Assembly: GCA_024680915.1 (NCBI GenBank)
Contig: JAILBN010000097.1
Location: 41,699-105,698 of the forward strand
DNA from: Treponemataceae bacterium
GTDB lineage: Bacteria > Spirochaetota > Spirochaetia > Treponematales > Treponemataceae
Direction of reading: 5' to 3'
DNA length: 64,000 bases
The notes below the pieces were generated by a model. It was not told the origin of the DNA and ran no database searches. It worked only from the letters and a program-made list of their open reading frames with translations. A program made the translations under genes and the position numbers. This document shows positions 1 through 10,422 of this stretch, one piece after another; position 1 is the first letter of the stretch, and the number at the start of each line of letters is the position of its first letter.

Positions 1-138
1 CTTGAGGGAACTAACCTGGCAGCTCAGAATCTTAAGTATTTGACGGTTCCAAACAGTTCTTATGAGCCTGAAATATATACCTCCATTCCGAGAGTTCTTT
101 ATGGAGAAAAAATGTTGAGTCAGCCCGATTTTGAATGA
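1..138 (+). CDS. C-terminal end of a truncated CDS (…LEGTNLAAQNLKYLTVPNSSYEPEIY…QPDFE*), product unknown
   Basis: Open frame 1 from the window edge to TGA at 136-138; too short to assign. Confidence 0.5.
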   Translation, partial: LEGTNLAAQNLKYLTVPNSSYEPEIYTSIPRVLYGEKMLSQPDFE

Positions 139-179
139 CGGTTTGAGCAGAGTATACTTCTTCTTCTGATGGTGATGCA

Positions 180-851
180 ATGAAAAAGTTTATGGACAGA
201 ATAAAAAAAATCAGACCGACAGGGTGCAGACTTTATGAGAGCGGGCTTGCCGGAATTGAGCAGCGAAAACGTTTCTATACTATAGCCAAAGAGTTGTTCA
301 GAAAATTGATACACATGGGGACGGCTTTTGTTCCTCTGGTCCTATATTTTTCCAGGAGTCTTATAATATTCCTTCTTATAGCGGCTCTTGTGCTTTATTC
401 CGCATCTGAGTTTCTCCGCCTTTCCGGCAAGACCGTTCCTGTAGTTTCTAAGATTACGGAAGCTGCCGCTCGTAAACGAGATTCCGATAAATTCGTTCTA
501 GGGCCTGTAACCTTGTGCTTGGGTGTGCTTTCAACTGTCCTTATGTTCGACTTTAAGACCGCATCTGCCGGTATTTTCGCCCTTGCCTTCGGAGACGGTC
601 TTGCCAGTCTTTCCGGAAAGTTCATGGGGCAGTGCGTAATTCCATTTACCCATGGAAAAACTGCGGCAGGAAGCCTGGCCTGTTTTATCGCCATCTTTAT
701 CTCTTCCTATGCGGTTTTCGGCTCATGTTCTTTGTCTTTGACAGTGGCTGCGGTCGGAATGCTGATAGAGCTGCTTCCACTCCGTGATTTTGATAATTTG
801 CTTATTCCTCTGGCAGTATCGTCAGTTATTCGTTTCGGCCTCTTTTTTTGA
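180..851 (+). CDS. Dolichol kinase / phosphatidate cytidylyltransferase-like integral membrane protein
   Basis: 223 aa, multiple TM segments; FGDGLASLSGKFMG and HGKTAAGSLACF motifs resemble the SEC59/phytol kinase/CDP-diglyceride synthetase family. Confidence 0.7.
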   Translation: MKKFMDRIKKIRPTGCRLYESGLAGIEQRKRFYTIAKELFRKLIHMGTAFVPLVLYFSRSLIIFLLIAALVLYSASEFLRLSGKTVPVVSKITEAAARKRDSDKFVLGPVTLCLGVLSTVLMFDFKTASAGIFALAFGDGLASLSGKFMGQCVIPFTHGKTAAGSLACFIAIFISSYAVFGSCSLSLTVAAVGMLIELLPLRDFDNLLIPLAVSSVIRFGLFF

Positions 852-936
852 AAAAGCACAAGGGTAAAATTGAAGGTGCCCCAAGGATTTGGAGCAAGTT
901 TTGAAGGTATGCTTCAGGACTCTGTTTCCAAAGTTT

Positions 937-1755
937 TTATTTCCAAAGATAGTAGGTATGAAGCACCTTGAAATAGAAGATTGTTCCTGTTGATATTAGG
1001 ATAAGGCCTGTAGCTACCGGAAAAATACTGCTCGTCAGTGTCAGACATACATATCCTGAAAAAAGCAGTATATAGGCTATCATCGTTTTGATTTTTCTAT
1101 TGAATAAAAAGGCAAAGACCGTCACTGCGGCAAGAAAAAAGAACATTATGTATAGGATTTGGTGAAAACTCGTCCTGACCATTATGGAGGGAAGTATCGT
1201 TCTTGTATCTATGGCCACCGCAGAGGCAAGTATGAAAGAGATCGCCAGGGCTATTACGATGTTTCTGTCCGCTTCCTGAATCTTATCATCCGCTGAAAAA
1301 ACCGAAGAGAAGAGAAGACTGAGCACTGCAAGTATTCTACCGGCAAAAACGAATTTTCCTATGTATATCAGGAAATCGGAATAGCCGTCCCACAGATTGA
1401 AGAGGGGTATGCATAGCCTAAGTGGCTCGAACATGCAGCCTGCAAGGAAACCCAGAAAATACAATATCTCAGGAGACTGCGTTTTCTCGAAGACGTATGT
1501 TATTATCATGCATGTAAGAGGTGTGTATATGGCGAGTATGGCTACGGCTCCCAGGGCTGCATATGAATAAGGCTGGAAAAAAGAATGGACTATTGATTTT
1601 ACAGAACTGTTGTCAAGGATGAAATCTGTGAATTCCAAGGGTATGTTATGCTCTGTGAAAAGACGGTACAGAAAGAAAGCTAGGAATATGATGAACTGGC
1701 TCACAGAAATAGTTGAAAGAGTTTTCATGAGCCTGTTTCGGGAATTCAGTGTCAT
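937..1755 (-). CDS. Multi-TM hypothetical membrane protein
   Basis: ORF 937..1794; ATG at 1755 (MTLNSRNRL…) preferred because a promoter-like element lies immediately upstream of it. Confidence 0.6.
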   Translation of the reverse strand: MTLNSRNRLMKTLSTISVSQFIIFLAFFLYRLFTEHNIPLEFTDFILDNSSVKSIVHSFFQPYSYAALGAVAILAIYTPLTCMIITYVFEKTQSPEILYFLGFLAGCMFEPLRLCIPLFNLWDGYSDFLIYIGKFVFAGRILAVLSLLFSSVFSADDKIQEADRNIVIALAISFILASAVAIDTRTILPSIMVRTSFHQILYIMFFFLAAVTVFAFLFNRKIKTMIAYILLFSGYVCLTLTSSIFPVATGLILISTGTIFYFKVLHTYYLWK

Positions 1756-1895
1756 ATTTAAAGAATAACCGTAAGATAAATTTATGTAAAGCACGTTATT
1801 ATAAAAACCGAAAATAAAAGGAGATATGATAAGGATTGTGTCTGAGTGATCCTTATCGACTCTTTTTATATAATGATTTTCTTGGGAGTGTTCTT

Positions 1896-2606
1896 ATGAA
1901 GCGTGTTTTATTTCTTGTTTTTAGCTTTTGTTTTTTTTGCGGAACGCTTTTTGCAGGAGATGTGGCTGTATTCGATGATATAGGCTTTTCTGCGGACGGA
2001 AAGACATACCTGTTCGGTCAGTATGGTACGACGGATAAGACTTTCTGCGGATATGCCGAGATTTATGCCGTTGATATAGAAAGCAATTCCTTTAAAACAA
2101 ACGGTATCTATAGGACCAATGCGACAGAGGCGACTGCTGGAAAAAGTGGGGCATCTATTTATGACAGTCTTAAGAAGAAGAATGCTGCTTGGCTTGATTC
2201 CTGGAAATCGACTCCTGCGGAGCTCAGCGAGGTTCTTTATATAAGACCCTATAACACGAAAGCTGCGGAGGATGAGGTCCTTGTCAGGGATTTCGAGCAT
2301 TCCTCCTCTGCCAATACGATTCAGTACAGTTTTAAGCTTATGCCCTATAAGGAAGGGACAGGAGCTTCTATTTATTCTTCTTTTTATATAACAGTGGAGA
2401 AAAGAGATTCAGCTGGAAAGCTCTTGGGGAAAACCGTGGCTGGCAGTCCTGATGTAAAGCGACGCGGTATCAGTGGTTACGCTATAGAGAAAATAATGTG
2501 TGACAAGACAGGAACTAAGTTCGTTATCGTCATAGAGAAAATAAGCGAGGAAGAGAATGCTGCTCCCTCCGTACGTTATATGGTTGAGACCTTCGTGCTG
2601 AAATAA
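1896..2606 (+). CDS. Secreted hypothetical protein, possibly DUF2259-type spirochaetal secreted protein
   Basis: In-frame ATG at 1896 begins a clear signal peptide MKRVLFLVFSFCFFCGTLFA; family name recalled, not searched. Confidence 0.6.
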   Translation: MKRVLFLVFSFCFFCGTLFAGDVAVFDDIGFSADGKTYLFGQYGTTDKTFCGYAEIYAVDIESNSFKTNGIYRTNATEATAGKSGASIYDSLKKKNAAWLDSWKSTPAELSEVLYIRPYNTKAAEDEVLVRDFEHSSSANTIQYSFKLMPYKEGTGASIYSSFYITVEKRDSAGKLLGKTVAGSPDVKRRGISGYAIEKIMCDKTGTKFVIVIEKISEEENAAPSVRYMVETFVLK

Positions 2607-2641
2607 GATTGAGAGTTCTGAAAAGCACTAAGGTCATGCTT

Positions 2642-3115
2642 TCAGTCTGCCGGGTATTCGAAACAGGGGTCTGTCTTGAGTATTCCGGCATATTTTTTTG
2701 CCTCATACTTTGCCACAGCAAGGTTGTGGAGCAGATAGTTCCCACAGGCTTCCGGGCTTGTTCCTGGAATTTCTCCTGTAAAGTCCCCAGCATATTCAAA
2801 AGCCTTTATCATCAGATCTCCTATCTCACTGCATTCATACTTTCCCTTTATGATCAGGTAGAAGCCTGTCAGGCAGCCCATGGGTCCCCAGTAAATGATG
2901 CGGTCTTTCCATTCATCATTGTTCCTGAGGTATGTGGCTATCAAATGTTCCAGAGTATGAATGGCAGGAAGGTTTACACAAGGCTCTATGTTTGGTTTTT
3001 TCATCCTTATGTCATATGTTGTGATTTCCTCATCTCCTGCCCTGTCGATCCTTGATACATAGACTCCGGGCTTCAGTTTCGTATGGTCAACGGTAAAGCT
3101 TGGTATGAGTTTCAT
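2642..3115 (-). CDS. luxS: S-ribosylhomocysteine lyase (LuxS)
   Basis: HTLEH metal-binding motif, GPMGCLTGFYL, C-terminal C-G-N-Y; ATG at 3115 preceded by AAGGAGGTG. Confidence 0.95.
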   Translation of the reverse strand: MKLIPSFTVDHTKLKPGVYVSRIDRAGDEEITTYDIRMKKPNIEPCVNLPAIHTLEHLIATYLRNNDEWKDRIIYWGPMGCLTGFYLIIKGKYECSEIGDLMIKAFEYAGDFTGEIPGTSPEACGNYLLHNLAVAKYEAKKYAGILKTDPCFEYPAD

Positions 3116-3134
3116 ATAAAGCACCTCCTTAGAT

Positions 3135-3575
3135 TTATTCTTTTTTTCCTTCTATCTCTCTGAAAAGCTGGCATACTTTCTTGTCGCCTTCAATCAGCGT
3201 CCTTAAGTAAACCCTGTCTTTAAGCGGAATTTCTTGCCAGGAGGCTTCCAAGAAAAGGGCCTCCGCTGCTTTTCCGCACATTTCCTTTTTTTCATCTTTC
3301 TCATTATTGCCAAGAAAGAACTGTACGAACAGATACTTGCCCGCAGGTATTATCCCCTCTGGAGTTTTCCCTTCCTTCAGCCTTGCTCCTGGTTCAAGAC
3401 CATATCCGCACCATTCTTCATCTGTAAGGAAACACTTCCTGTCAGGATTCATGTCTTTCATGCTGACCCTGTTCGTAAAAATAGAAAGCTCCTCTGTTCT
3501 CATAATCGCAGTTTCCTGGTCTTCTGTGAAAAGGAGGTCTTGGTATAGCGTAAGGTTTTTTATTTCAAAAGTCAT
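3135..3575 (-). CDS. Hypothetical protein upstream of luxS
   Basis: Long ORF 3135..3854; start at 3575 (MTFEIKNLTL…) avoids overlap with the 3730 gene. Confidence 0.55.
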   Translation of the reverse strand: MTFEIKNLTLYQDLLFTEDQETAIMRTEELSIFTNRVSMKDMNPDRKCFLTDEEWCGYGLEPGARLKEGKTPEGIIPAGKYLFVQFFLGNNEKDEKKEMCGKAAEALFLEASWQEIPLKDRVYLRTLIEGDKKVCQLFREIEGKKE

Positions 3576-3729
3576 ACCATAAGTATACAGTTTGTGACCT
3601 AGAAAGATAAAGAGAATTTCAAGGAGTTTTTTTTGTAAAAGATGAAAAAATCGAAAAACACATTCGTATAAGTATAGAAATGATATTTTTTGAAATTGAC
3701 TTGAATATCTGTAAAAAACAGGAGGTAAT

Positions 3730-4860
3730 ATGTCTAAGGAAAGACTTTTCAGATTTCTTGGCGAGATAGCCATTATTGCGGGGACTGTATCGGCTCTTTG
3801 TTTTCCGGTAACAGCTGCTTCTTGCAGGGTCAGTCCTGAAGGAGTGACTATCATCGGAGGCGACTATGTTTCCCCAAAATTGCTGGATTTTGTCGTAACC
3901 GGAAGGGATTCTCTCAAGCTTGTTTTTACTGATGAAATTCAGCTGAACAGTATGTATATAAGTCCCTCCTCAGCTGATGCTTCAGCCTTCGAGGCTTCAA
4001 GGATAGATATGAATATCCTTGATATAGAAAAAACAAACGTGGATGAAGGTGTGGAGTATAAGCTTATTATGCCTGAAAAAACAGTGAGTGGAAAAGAATA
4101 TGTGCTTTTTGCCGAGGCTGAGGACAGTAAGGGTAATACTCTTTCTTTTTCTTCTGCCTTTTATGGATATAACGAACTTGTCCCTAAGCTTATTTTAAGC
4201 GAGGTTAGGACAGAAGCTTCAAAGCCCAAGCCGGAATTCGTGGAATTCTACTGCCTTTCAGAAGGAAATACAGGAGGAATGGTGATTGAGATGGTTTATA
4301 AATCGGCTTCTTTCAAATATACCTTTCCTCCTGCCTATGTTCACGCCGGCGAGTATATAGTACTTCACCTACGGAGCTACGATGATCAGAAAGCATCCTG
4401 TCTGGATGAGACTGAGTCTGATGTCTTGTCCCTCTCCTCCTCTTCAGCCGCGGACTCCTGTCCCAATGCCAGGGATTTCTGGTGCCCGGAAAATAACAAA
4501 GTCATAGGTAAAACTTCTGTTTTCCTCTTGTGGGAGAGGAGTCGTGGCAGGATGATAGATGCCCTTCTTATTGCTGAATCGGAGAAGGAGAGCTGGCCTT
4601 CAGCCGCGGCCGGCGATGCGGCCCAAAAGGCTGTCCTTGCTGACGTGTGGATAGATGGACCTTCTGTTACTGATGCGGTTTGTTCTGACAAGGTGACGGC
4701 TACCAGGACTGTCTCAAGACAGAATATAGCTGAAATTGCGGATTCTTTACCTGATCCCGATTTTATCTGGCCTGTTCCTGTTTCAGCCTCTGACTGGATT
4801 GTCGTAGCGACAAGCCAGGCGACTCCTGGAAAGGAGAATTCCTCTAAGCCCCATTATTAA
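3730..4860 (+). CDS. Secreted protein with a lamin-tail/Ig-like region
   Basis: SD AGGAGG, N-terminal hydrophobic signal; LILSEVRTEASKPKPEFVEFYCLSEGNTGG resembles lamin-tail-domain starts. Confidence 0.55.
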   Translation: MSKERLFRFLGEIAIIAGTVSALCFPVTAASCRVSPEGVTIIGGDYVSPKLLDFVVTGRDSLKLVFTDEIQLNSMYISPSSADASAFEASRIDMNILDIEKTNVDEGVEYKLIMPEKTVSGKEYVLFAEAEDSKGNTLSFSSAFYGYNELVPKLILSEVRTEASKPKPEFVEFYCLSEGNTGGMVIEMVYKSASFKYTFPPAYVHAGEYIVLHLRSYDDQKASCLDETESDVLSLSSSSAADSCPNARDFWCPENNKVIGKTSVFLLWERSRGRMIDALLIAESEKESWPSAAAGDAAQKAVLADVWIDGPSVTDAVCSDKVTATRTVSRQNIAEIADSLPDPDFIWPVPVSASDWIVVATSQATPGKENSSKPHY

Positions 4861-4866
4861 AAAAAT

Positions 4867-4895
4867 CCCTCCGGTATTTTTTTACTGCCGGAGGG
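4867..4895 (-). terminator. Rho-independent terminator for the minus-strand pair 4959-7882
   Basis: CCCTCCGG…CCGGAGGG perfect 8-bp stem; minus strand continues into ATTTTTTT. Confidence 0.75.
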
Positions 4896-4958
4896 ACCTT
4901 TTGAAGGGTAAACTTATGAGCTGTCAGAGCTTATCGTCGAGATGCCCTGCTTGCTTGA

Positions 4959-6359
4959 TCAGTCTTGTACTGGACGTTTTTTATAATTCCTTATGCTGCA
5001 GATCAAAGCATGAAGGCTACAAAGGCATAGTACAACGATTACCAGTGGTGCGGTTGATTTTATCAAGGCGATGATAAAAGCTCCGGACAGGAGTTTCGCT
5101 CCGTTATATTGAGGATTACCAAGGATTACGGAATAATCTGGCAATATCATCTCGTTATAGGCTTGCAGCATCTCTTTGAAGGTTCCGAAAAGCTCGTTTG
5201 TTTTCTTATCTACTGTGCTTATGATGGACATAATATCATTTGCTGGGGAGCCTTCATTGGCTGAATTAAGTTTTTCCAGATAAAGCTCATATCTGTCCAT
5301 ATCGGCATCAATTTCTACCAGGTCATCAGAAAGGGTTCTTTTTCTGTCTACCAAGCTTTCATAGGTAATCTTGGAGTTACTGTCGATTTTTACCATAGAA
5401 TCGCCAGAACCGATATAAAGGACTTGATCCGTTTGGTAAGAATTGATCAAAGCTTCAAGCTCCTTGAGGTTTTCTTCCTTATAGGTCTTTTCATTTTCCA
5501 AAAGCTGGAGCTCATATTCATACTGATTGCGTAGTCTGTCTTTGGAAGTTGTTATTCCATCCGTTATTATGACCGCTTCTGTATTAAGGATATAGTCATT
5601 CGCAATACTGTTGCAACGGAGAATAAGATCATTGAAGCTCATTCCATTATATTTGAAGGAGGAATCCAGGTCGGAAAGCTCCCTGGCATATCGTTTCAGC
5701 AGGTTGAACTTCATCTTGAGGATTTTTGTACGTTGGAAATAATCGTAGTCATCGAGGATAAGAAGTTTATTGAATTCTGATATATCCAGCACATATACAT
5801 ATTCTTTCATAAAGGCTTCTTTGTAGGTCTCTGCGATTGTTTTTACGATTTTCTCCAAATCCCCGTCTGATATGGATGGGTCGAAATCATCATAGAGTTT
5901 TATGCTGTAAGCTGTAGGATAGTAATTATTCTGCGATACGGAACGGCTCTCTGAAAAATTGTAGAGTGAATTGAATTCTTTTATTTTTTCTATCACGTCC
6001 TTGGGATAAAGACCATCAGTGGACATGTTTTGTATTATTTGCTGGGGAGTGTATTTTCCTGAGAAGCCGGCGGCGGTCAATGCTTTTGAGATAAGGTTCT
6101 CATCCTTGATTGTATCTATGGAGAAAGCGTCGCCTGTGGGAGTCAGCTTGTAAGTCGCTCCTTCGTAAGCAAACTCTATATTGACCGAAGAGTTTCTTAG
6201 CGGTCTGTTGATGACGAAATATCCTATGCTGGCCGTTATTATTCCGACCAATACCGCACAAGCGATTACACAAATATAAATTCTGAATGCTTTCGGCATC
6301 TTGTTGTTTTTCTCGTTTTTCATAGTCGATACCTTTGTCTTTTTTGATGTTGAGCTCAT
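4959..6359 (-). CDS. Wzz/polysaccharide-copolymerase-like membrane protein
   Basis: N- and C-terminal TM segments flanking a coiled-coil periplasmic region; overlaps the next gene by 4 nt. Confidence 0.45.
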   Translation of the reverse strand: MSSTSKKTKVSTMKNEKNNKMPKAFRIYICVIACAVLVGIITASIGYFVINRPLRNSSVNIEFAYEGATYKLTPTGDAFSIDTIKDENLISKALTAAGFSGKYTPQQIIQNMSTDGLYPKDVIEKIKEFNSLYNFSESRSVSQNNYYPTAYSIKLYDDFDPSISDGDLEKIVKTIAETYKEAFMKEYVYVLDISEFNKLLILDDYDYFQRTKILKMKFNLLKRYARELSDLDSSFKYNGMSFNDLILRCNSIANDYILNTEAVIITDGITTSKDRLRNQYEYELQLLENEKTYKEENLKELEALINSYQTDQVLYIGSGDSMVKIDSNSKITYESLVDRKRTLSDDLVEIDADMDRYELYLEKLNSANEGSPANDIMSIISTVDKKTNELFGTFKEMLQAYNEMILPDYSVILGNPQYNGAKLLSGAFIIALIKSTAPLVIVVLCLCSLHALICSIRNYKKRPVQD

Positions 6360-7882
6360 GCTTGCCTCTTTTCTTCAGATTTTTCCTTCTTTTGAGGAGA
6401 GCTTCTCTTCATCTCCTCGATTAGTCCGTCCATCCCCCATATAATGACTGCTAGGAATAAGCCTATGGCCAGACCTATGAGCACTTTTTTTATATTTTCT
6501 GCGTTGAAAATTGAGCTTCCTGTATCCTGAGCCTCTATGTAATGCATATAGGAAGCTTTATATGTAGTGCTCTCGATTATTTCAGTGGCATGATGTCTTA
6601 TAAGCTCGAAAAGGACATTGCAGGTCTCGGTTATATCTTCCATGGCACTTTCTGTGTATGAAATCCATTCCTGATTTCTATCTATTTCCTCAAAGCCAGC
6701 TATTTTATATTTAAGATTGGCAATCTGCTCTCCCAAATCTGCCTTTCTAGTGTAATTGCTTACCTGGTCCATTATGAGGTTGTTGTAATAATCCGTTACG
6801 GATGAGCTTATTGTGTCTACTCCCTCTTCTTGCTTGCTGACGGCTATGCTGTCATTCTTGTATTCACGGAGGAGCTGCTCATTGTTCTTTATAATCGTAA
6901 GGACTGAATTGAAAGTTCTCTCTGTGTTCTGAAGATTGTATTTGTACTTTGTGACTGTGGTCAAATCACCTTTCGTGATGTTGTTTGCGAACACGTAAGC
7001 ATATAAATAATCGATAATTATATCTTTCGCGAGTATTATGAAATCATTATAGTCCAGGAAAGATAGTCCTGTGTTTTTGGAGCGGTAGTAAAGATAACTG
7101 CCTTTTTTCTGATCCGTACAGTAACGTGACAGGGAAATGAAGAGAGACACAGCCTCGTCAAGTCTTTCTATATAATCCAGGTCTGTGTTGTTTATACTGT
7201 CAAGATTACCGTCAGGAAGCTCTATGTTTTTATATGTGTCGAAAAAATAGCTGTCGTATGTGGATATTATATTGTTCAGGAGGGTGGTAAGCTCGTTTCC
7301 TGATAAATAAACCTTGTTTTTTTCCATGCCGAAGCCGTTCGTCAGGGTTATGATATATCTTCCATCATACTTATAGTCCAGATTGAGCACTTGTGAATAA
7401 TCTTTACCGTCCTTGCTCAGCTCCGTGACTTTTTGTATTACTTCCAGGCTTTGTCTTGTGGATTCCGTAAGCAGCCTTTCTATTGAAATATTTTTCTCCA
7501 AGGAACCTATGGTGATATTCTCAGACAATTTTGTCATTTTCAAAGCCTGCTGAAGTATATAGGAGGATGTCAGATACTTTACGTTGAGGCTTGTGCCGTC
7601 CGGTGCCAGTCCTGAGCTTGCGCCAGGATACTGGAATGAAATCATCGCAGAGACAGTATCCTCGTCTTTCGTGTTCTCCACTATGAGCATCTGGACTGCG
7701 ATTCCTATGAGCATGAATAAAAGGATAACCCATAAATAAATGCCCTTCTTTCTGCCCATGTTGTAGAATACTTTGACCAAATCAAGCTCCCCTGCGGTCT
7801 CCTCGGCTTCCCGTTTCACGACTAGCTCGACTTTCTGGTTTTTCCCAAGTTCAGGAAGATTAGTCTTATCAATTTCTGCCAT
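6356..7882 (-). CDS. Wzz/polysaccharide-copolymerase-like membrane protein, paralogous architecture to neighbour
   Basis: Two TM ends, long helical middle; SD GAGGA before ATG. Confidence 0.45.
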   Translation of the reverse strand: MAEIDKTNLPELGKNQKVELVVKREAEETAGELDLVKVFYNMGRKKGIYLWVILLFMLIGIAVQMLIVENTKDEDTVSAMISFQYPGASSGLAPDGTSLNVKYLTSSYILQQALKMTKLSENITIGSLEKNISIERLLTESTRQSLEVIQKVTELSKDGKDYSQVLNLDYKYDGRYIITLTNGFGMEKNKVYLSGNELTTLLNNIISTYDSYFFDTYKNIELPDGNLDSINNTDLDYIERLDEAVSLFISLSRYCTDQKKGSYLYYRSKNTGLSFLDYNDFIILAKDIIIDYLYAYVFANNITKGDLTTVTKYKYNLQNTERTFNSVLTIIKNNEQLLREYKNDSIAVSKQEEGVDTISSSVTDYYNNLIMDQVSNYTRKADLGEQIANLKYKIAGFEEIDRNQEWISYTESAMEDITETCNVLFELIRHHATEIIESTTYKASYMHYIEAQDTGSSIFNAENIKKVLIGLAIGLFLAVIIWGMDGLIEEMKRSSPQKKEKSEEKRQA

Positions 7883-8103
7883 TTTTTCCTCTGTTAAGTT
7901 CCATCTTGTTTTGTCTCAAAAGATATGGATCTTTTTCGATATTTCGTTTCAGTGTATCATAATCCCTTTTTTTAGGGAACTGCTTAAGGAAGAAAAGTAC
8001 TTTCCGTTTTCGTGGGAAGCTTTCGCCTTTTAATATAGTGTAAGGACTCCTCTCGTTTTCCAGAGTTGTCAGAAATGTGCTTTTTCTGATAAAATATGTG
8101 GAT

Positions 8104-10365
8104 ATGTCAGAATTACTTGCCCCTGCCGGGAATATAGAAGCTTTGGATGCAGCCTTCGGTGAAGGCGCAGACGCTGTTTATATGGGATTGAAAAGTTTCA
8201 ATGCCCGTATGCGGTCATCAAATTTCGCATGGAATCAGTTTGAGGCGGCTGTTAATGCAGCTCATAAACGCGGGAAAAAAATATACGTCACAGTGAACAC
8301 CGTGGCTGAGGAAGCTGAGACAGAACGTCTTTACCGGTTTTTGGCCTACCTTGACAGCGTCGGTCCTGACGGACTTATAGTACAGGATTTCGGTGTGGTC
8401 CGTATGGTCCAGGAGTTTTTCCCTAAGCTGGAGCTTCATGCCTCTACACAGATGAACTGCGCCAGTGCTGCTGCCGTAAACCTTCTCAGCCGGGAAGGCT
8501 TTAAGCGTGTCGTTTTGGCCCGTGAGCTTTCCCTTGATGAAATAAAAGCTGTAAAAGCCTCCTCCTCCGCTGAGCTTGAGGTCTTCGTTCACGGAGCCCT
8601 CTGTGTCAGCGAATCCGGTCTCTGTCTTTTCTCCAGCTATCTGGGAGGAAAGTCTGCCAACAGGGGTATGTGTACCCAAGCCTGCCGCCGTTTGTACACA
8701 GCTGACTCCGACGGTGTCGAGAAAAGCGGTTATTTCTTCTCTCCCCATGACCTTCAGCTTATTGACCGTATTCCGGATCTTATGCAGGCAGGGGTTGAGT
8801 CCTTCAAGATTGAAGGCCGCATGAAAAGCGCAGAGTATGTGGGCAGCGTAACAGCAGCATACCGCTATGTCATGGACAATTGGGAAAAAGATAAAAAGGG
8901 TGCCATCGCTACAGGAAAGCGTATGCTCGCCACTGATTTCGCCCGGGCAAAGACCCGCTACTGGTACGATAGCAGCGACGCGGAGAATTTCCTTAACCCT
9001 GACCAGGCCGGTGGTACCGGTATTTACTTAGGTAAGATACAGACTCTTCGTAAAGAAGAGATGAATGTGAGGAACGGAGACAAAATAGAGACAGAGCGTG
9101 TGACCTTCGCTGATATCCGTGGTGGAACTTATGAACCTGATGCCGGGGATTCCATAAGACTGCATAGAAAAGACGACTCCGGACGGGAGAGTCACAAGAT
9201 AAAGCATGTGAAGATGCTTGACGGAAACCGTTGGATTGATATTCCAGAAGGCTTTGCCCAAGGCGATTCCGTATATCTTCTTCAGACCAAGGCCATGTCC
9301 AAGCGTTATCCCAGGGTACTTCCCTCAGATCTTTCTCCCTTCAGAAAACAGCCGGGAGCCCAGCTGCTTCCTGTCCTTGATCTTACTCCGGTTCCGAAAA
9401 ATGGTGTGGAAGGCTTCCCTGACGGGATTTATGTCCAGGTCTCCACGCTGAAGGACATGTTCACAGTTCTTGGAGAAAGACAGATCCGTGTGATCCTTGA
9501 ACTCAACGGGGAGACTTCCTATGATCTCTTGGAGAAGAAAAGTACTCTTCCTTATTCGAAAAAACAGATTTTTATCTCCCTTGATCCCTTCTGTCCTGCG
9601 GAGTCCGAGGAGCAGCTTTCCCAAAAGCTCGATGCTCTTATAGCAGATGGGTTCCGCCAGTTCGTGGTGAACAATCCTGCTCACATAAATATGCTGCGTG
9701 GCAAGAATGTGATGCTGCTGGGGGGACCCTACCTTTATACCTTCAATAGGTGGGCAGCTTCCTGGCTTGAGAATCAGAATATCGACTGTTTCATAACACC
9801 CATAGAGAACTCAAGGAAAAACCTTGAGGCCACCTTTGAGCCAAAAGTAAGACGTAAGGTTATGGTGACCCTTTTTGCCTATCCTGCTCTCTTCCGTATG
9901 AGGTTCAGGCTGCCGGAATCCTATGATTTCACTTATTTCACAGACAAGGAAGGCACTGTATTCAAGACTCTTTCCACTCCGTCAGACGGTTCCTTCGTCA
10001 TGCCGGAGAAGCCCTTCTCCATAGTCGACAACAAGACCCGGCTGGAAAGGGAGGGCTTCTCTCACTTCCTTATTGATTTCTCCAGAACTCAGGTTCGTAA
10101 GCCTGATTTCAAGTTCATAATGAGAGCCCTCTTCAAGGGTGATATACTTCCCGATTCTGACCGCTTCAACTGGAAGGACGGCTTCTATTCCCCTGAGAAA
10201 ATTGAAGCCTATAAGGCTGCTGCCCAACGCAATGAGCTTTCTGCCTCAAATAGCGGCAGGGGAGGCAAGGGAAGACAAGGAGCTCATGGTAATGGAGGAC
10301 AGGGCAGAAAGTCCCGTCAGGGGTATGGCCGTGGCGGCCAGCAGGGCAGGACCCGTGGCCGCTGA
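8104..10365 (+). CDS. U32 family peptidase / RlhA-like protein with Gly/Arg-rich C-terminal tail
   Basis: MSELLAPAGNIEALDAAFGEGADAVYMGLK; ELEVFVHGALCVSESGLCLFSSYLGGKSANRGMCTQACRR is the U32 signature. Confidence 0.92.
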   Translation: MSELLAPAGNIEALDAAFGEGADAVYMGLKSFNARMRSSNFAWNQFEAAVNAAHKRGKKIYVTVNTVAEEAETERLYRFLAYLDSVGPDGLIVQDFGVVRMVQEFFPKLELHASTQMNCASAAAVNLLSREGFKRVVLARELSLDEIKAVKASSSAELEVFVHGALCVSESGLCLFSSYLGGKSANRGMCTQACRRLYTADSDGVEKSGYFFSPHDLQLIDRIPDLMQAGVESFKIEGRMKSAEYVGSVTAAYRYVMDNWEKDKKGAIATGKRMLATDFARAKTRYWYDSSDAENFLNPDQAGGTGIYLGKIQTLRKEEMNVRNGDKIETERVTFADIRGGTYEPDAGDSIRLHRKDDSGRESHKIKHVKMLDGNRWIDIPEGFAQGDSVYLLQTKAMSKRYPRVLPSDLSPFRKQPGAQLLPVLDLTPVPKNGVEGFPDGIYVQVSTLKDMFTVLGERQIRVILELNGETSYDLLEKKSTLPYSKKQIFISLDPFCPAESEEQLSQKLDALIADGFRQFVVNNPAHINMLRGKNVMLLGGPYLYTFNRWAASWLENQNIDCFITPIENSRKNLEATFEPKVRRKVMVTLFAYPALFRMRFRLPESYDFTYFTDKEGTVFKTLSTPSDGSFVMPEKPFSIVDNKTRLEREGFSHFLIDFSRTQVRKPDFKFIMRALFKGDILPDSDRFNWKDGFYSPEKIEAYKAAAQRNELSASNSGRGGKGRQGAHGNGGQGRKSRQGYGRGGQQGRTRGR

Positions 10366-10373
10366 TGCTTGCG

Positions 10374-10419
10374 AAAAGCTGCAGACCCTCCCTCTTTGTG
10401 GAAAGCCTGCAGCTTTTTT
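10374..10419 (+). terminator. Rho-independent terminator after the U32 gene
   Basis: AAAGCTGCAG…CTGCAGCTTTTTT stem followed by T-tract. Confidence 0.8.
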
Positions 10420-10422
10420 CTT

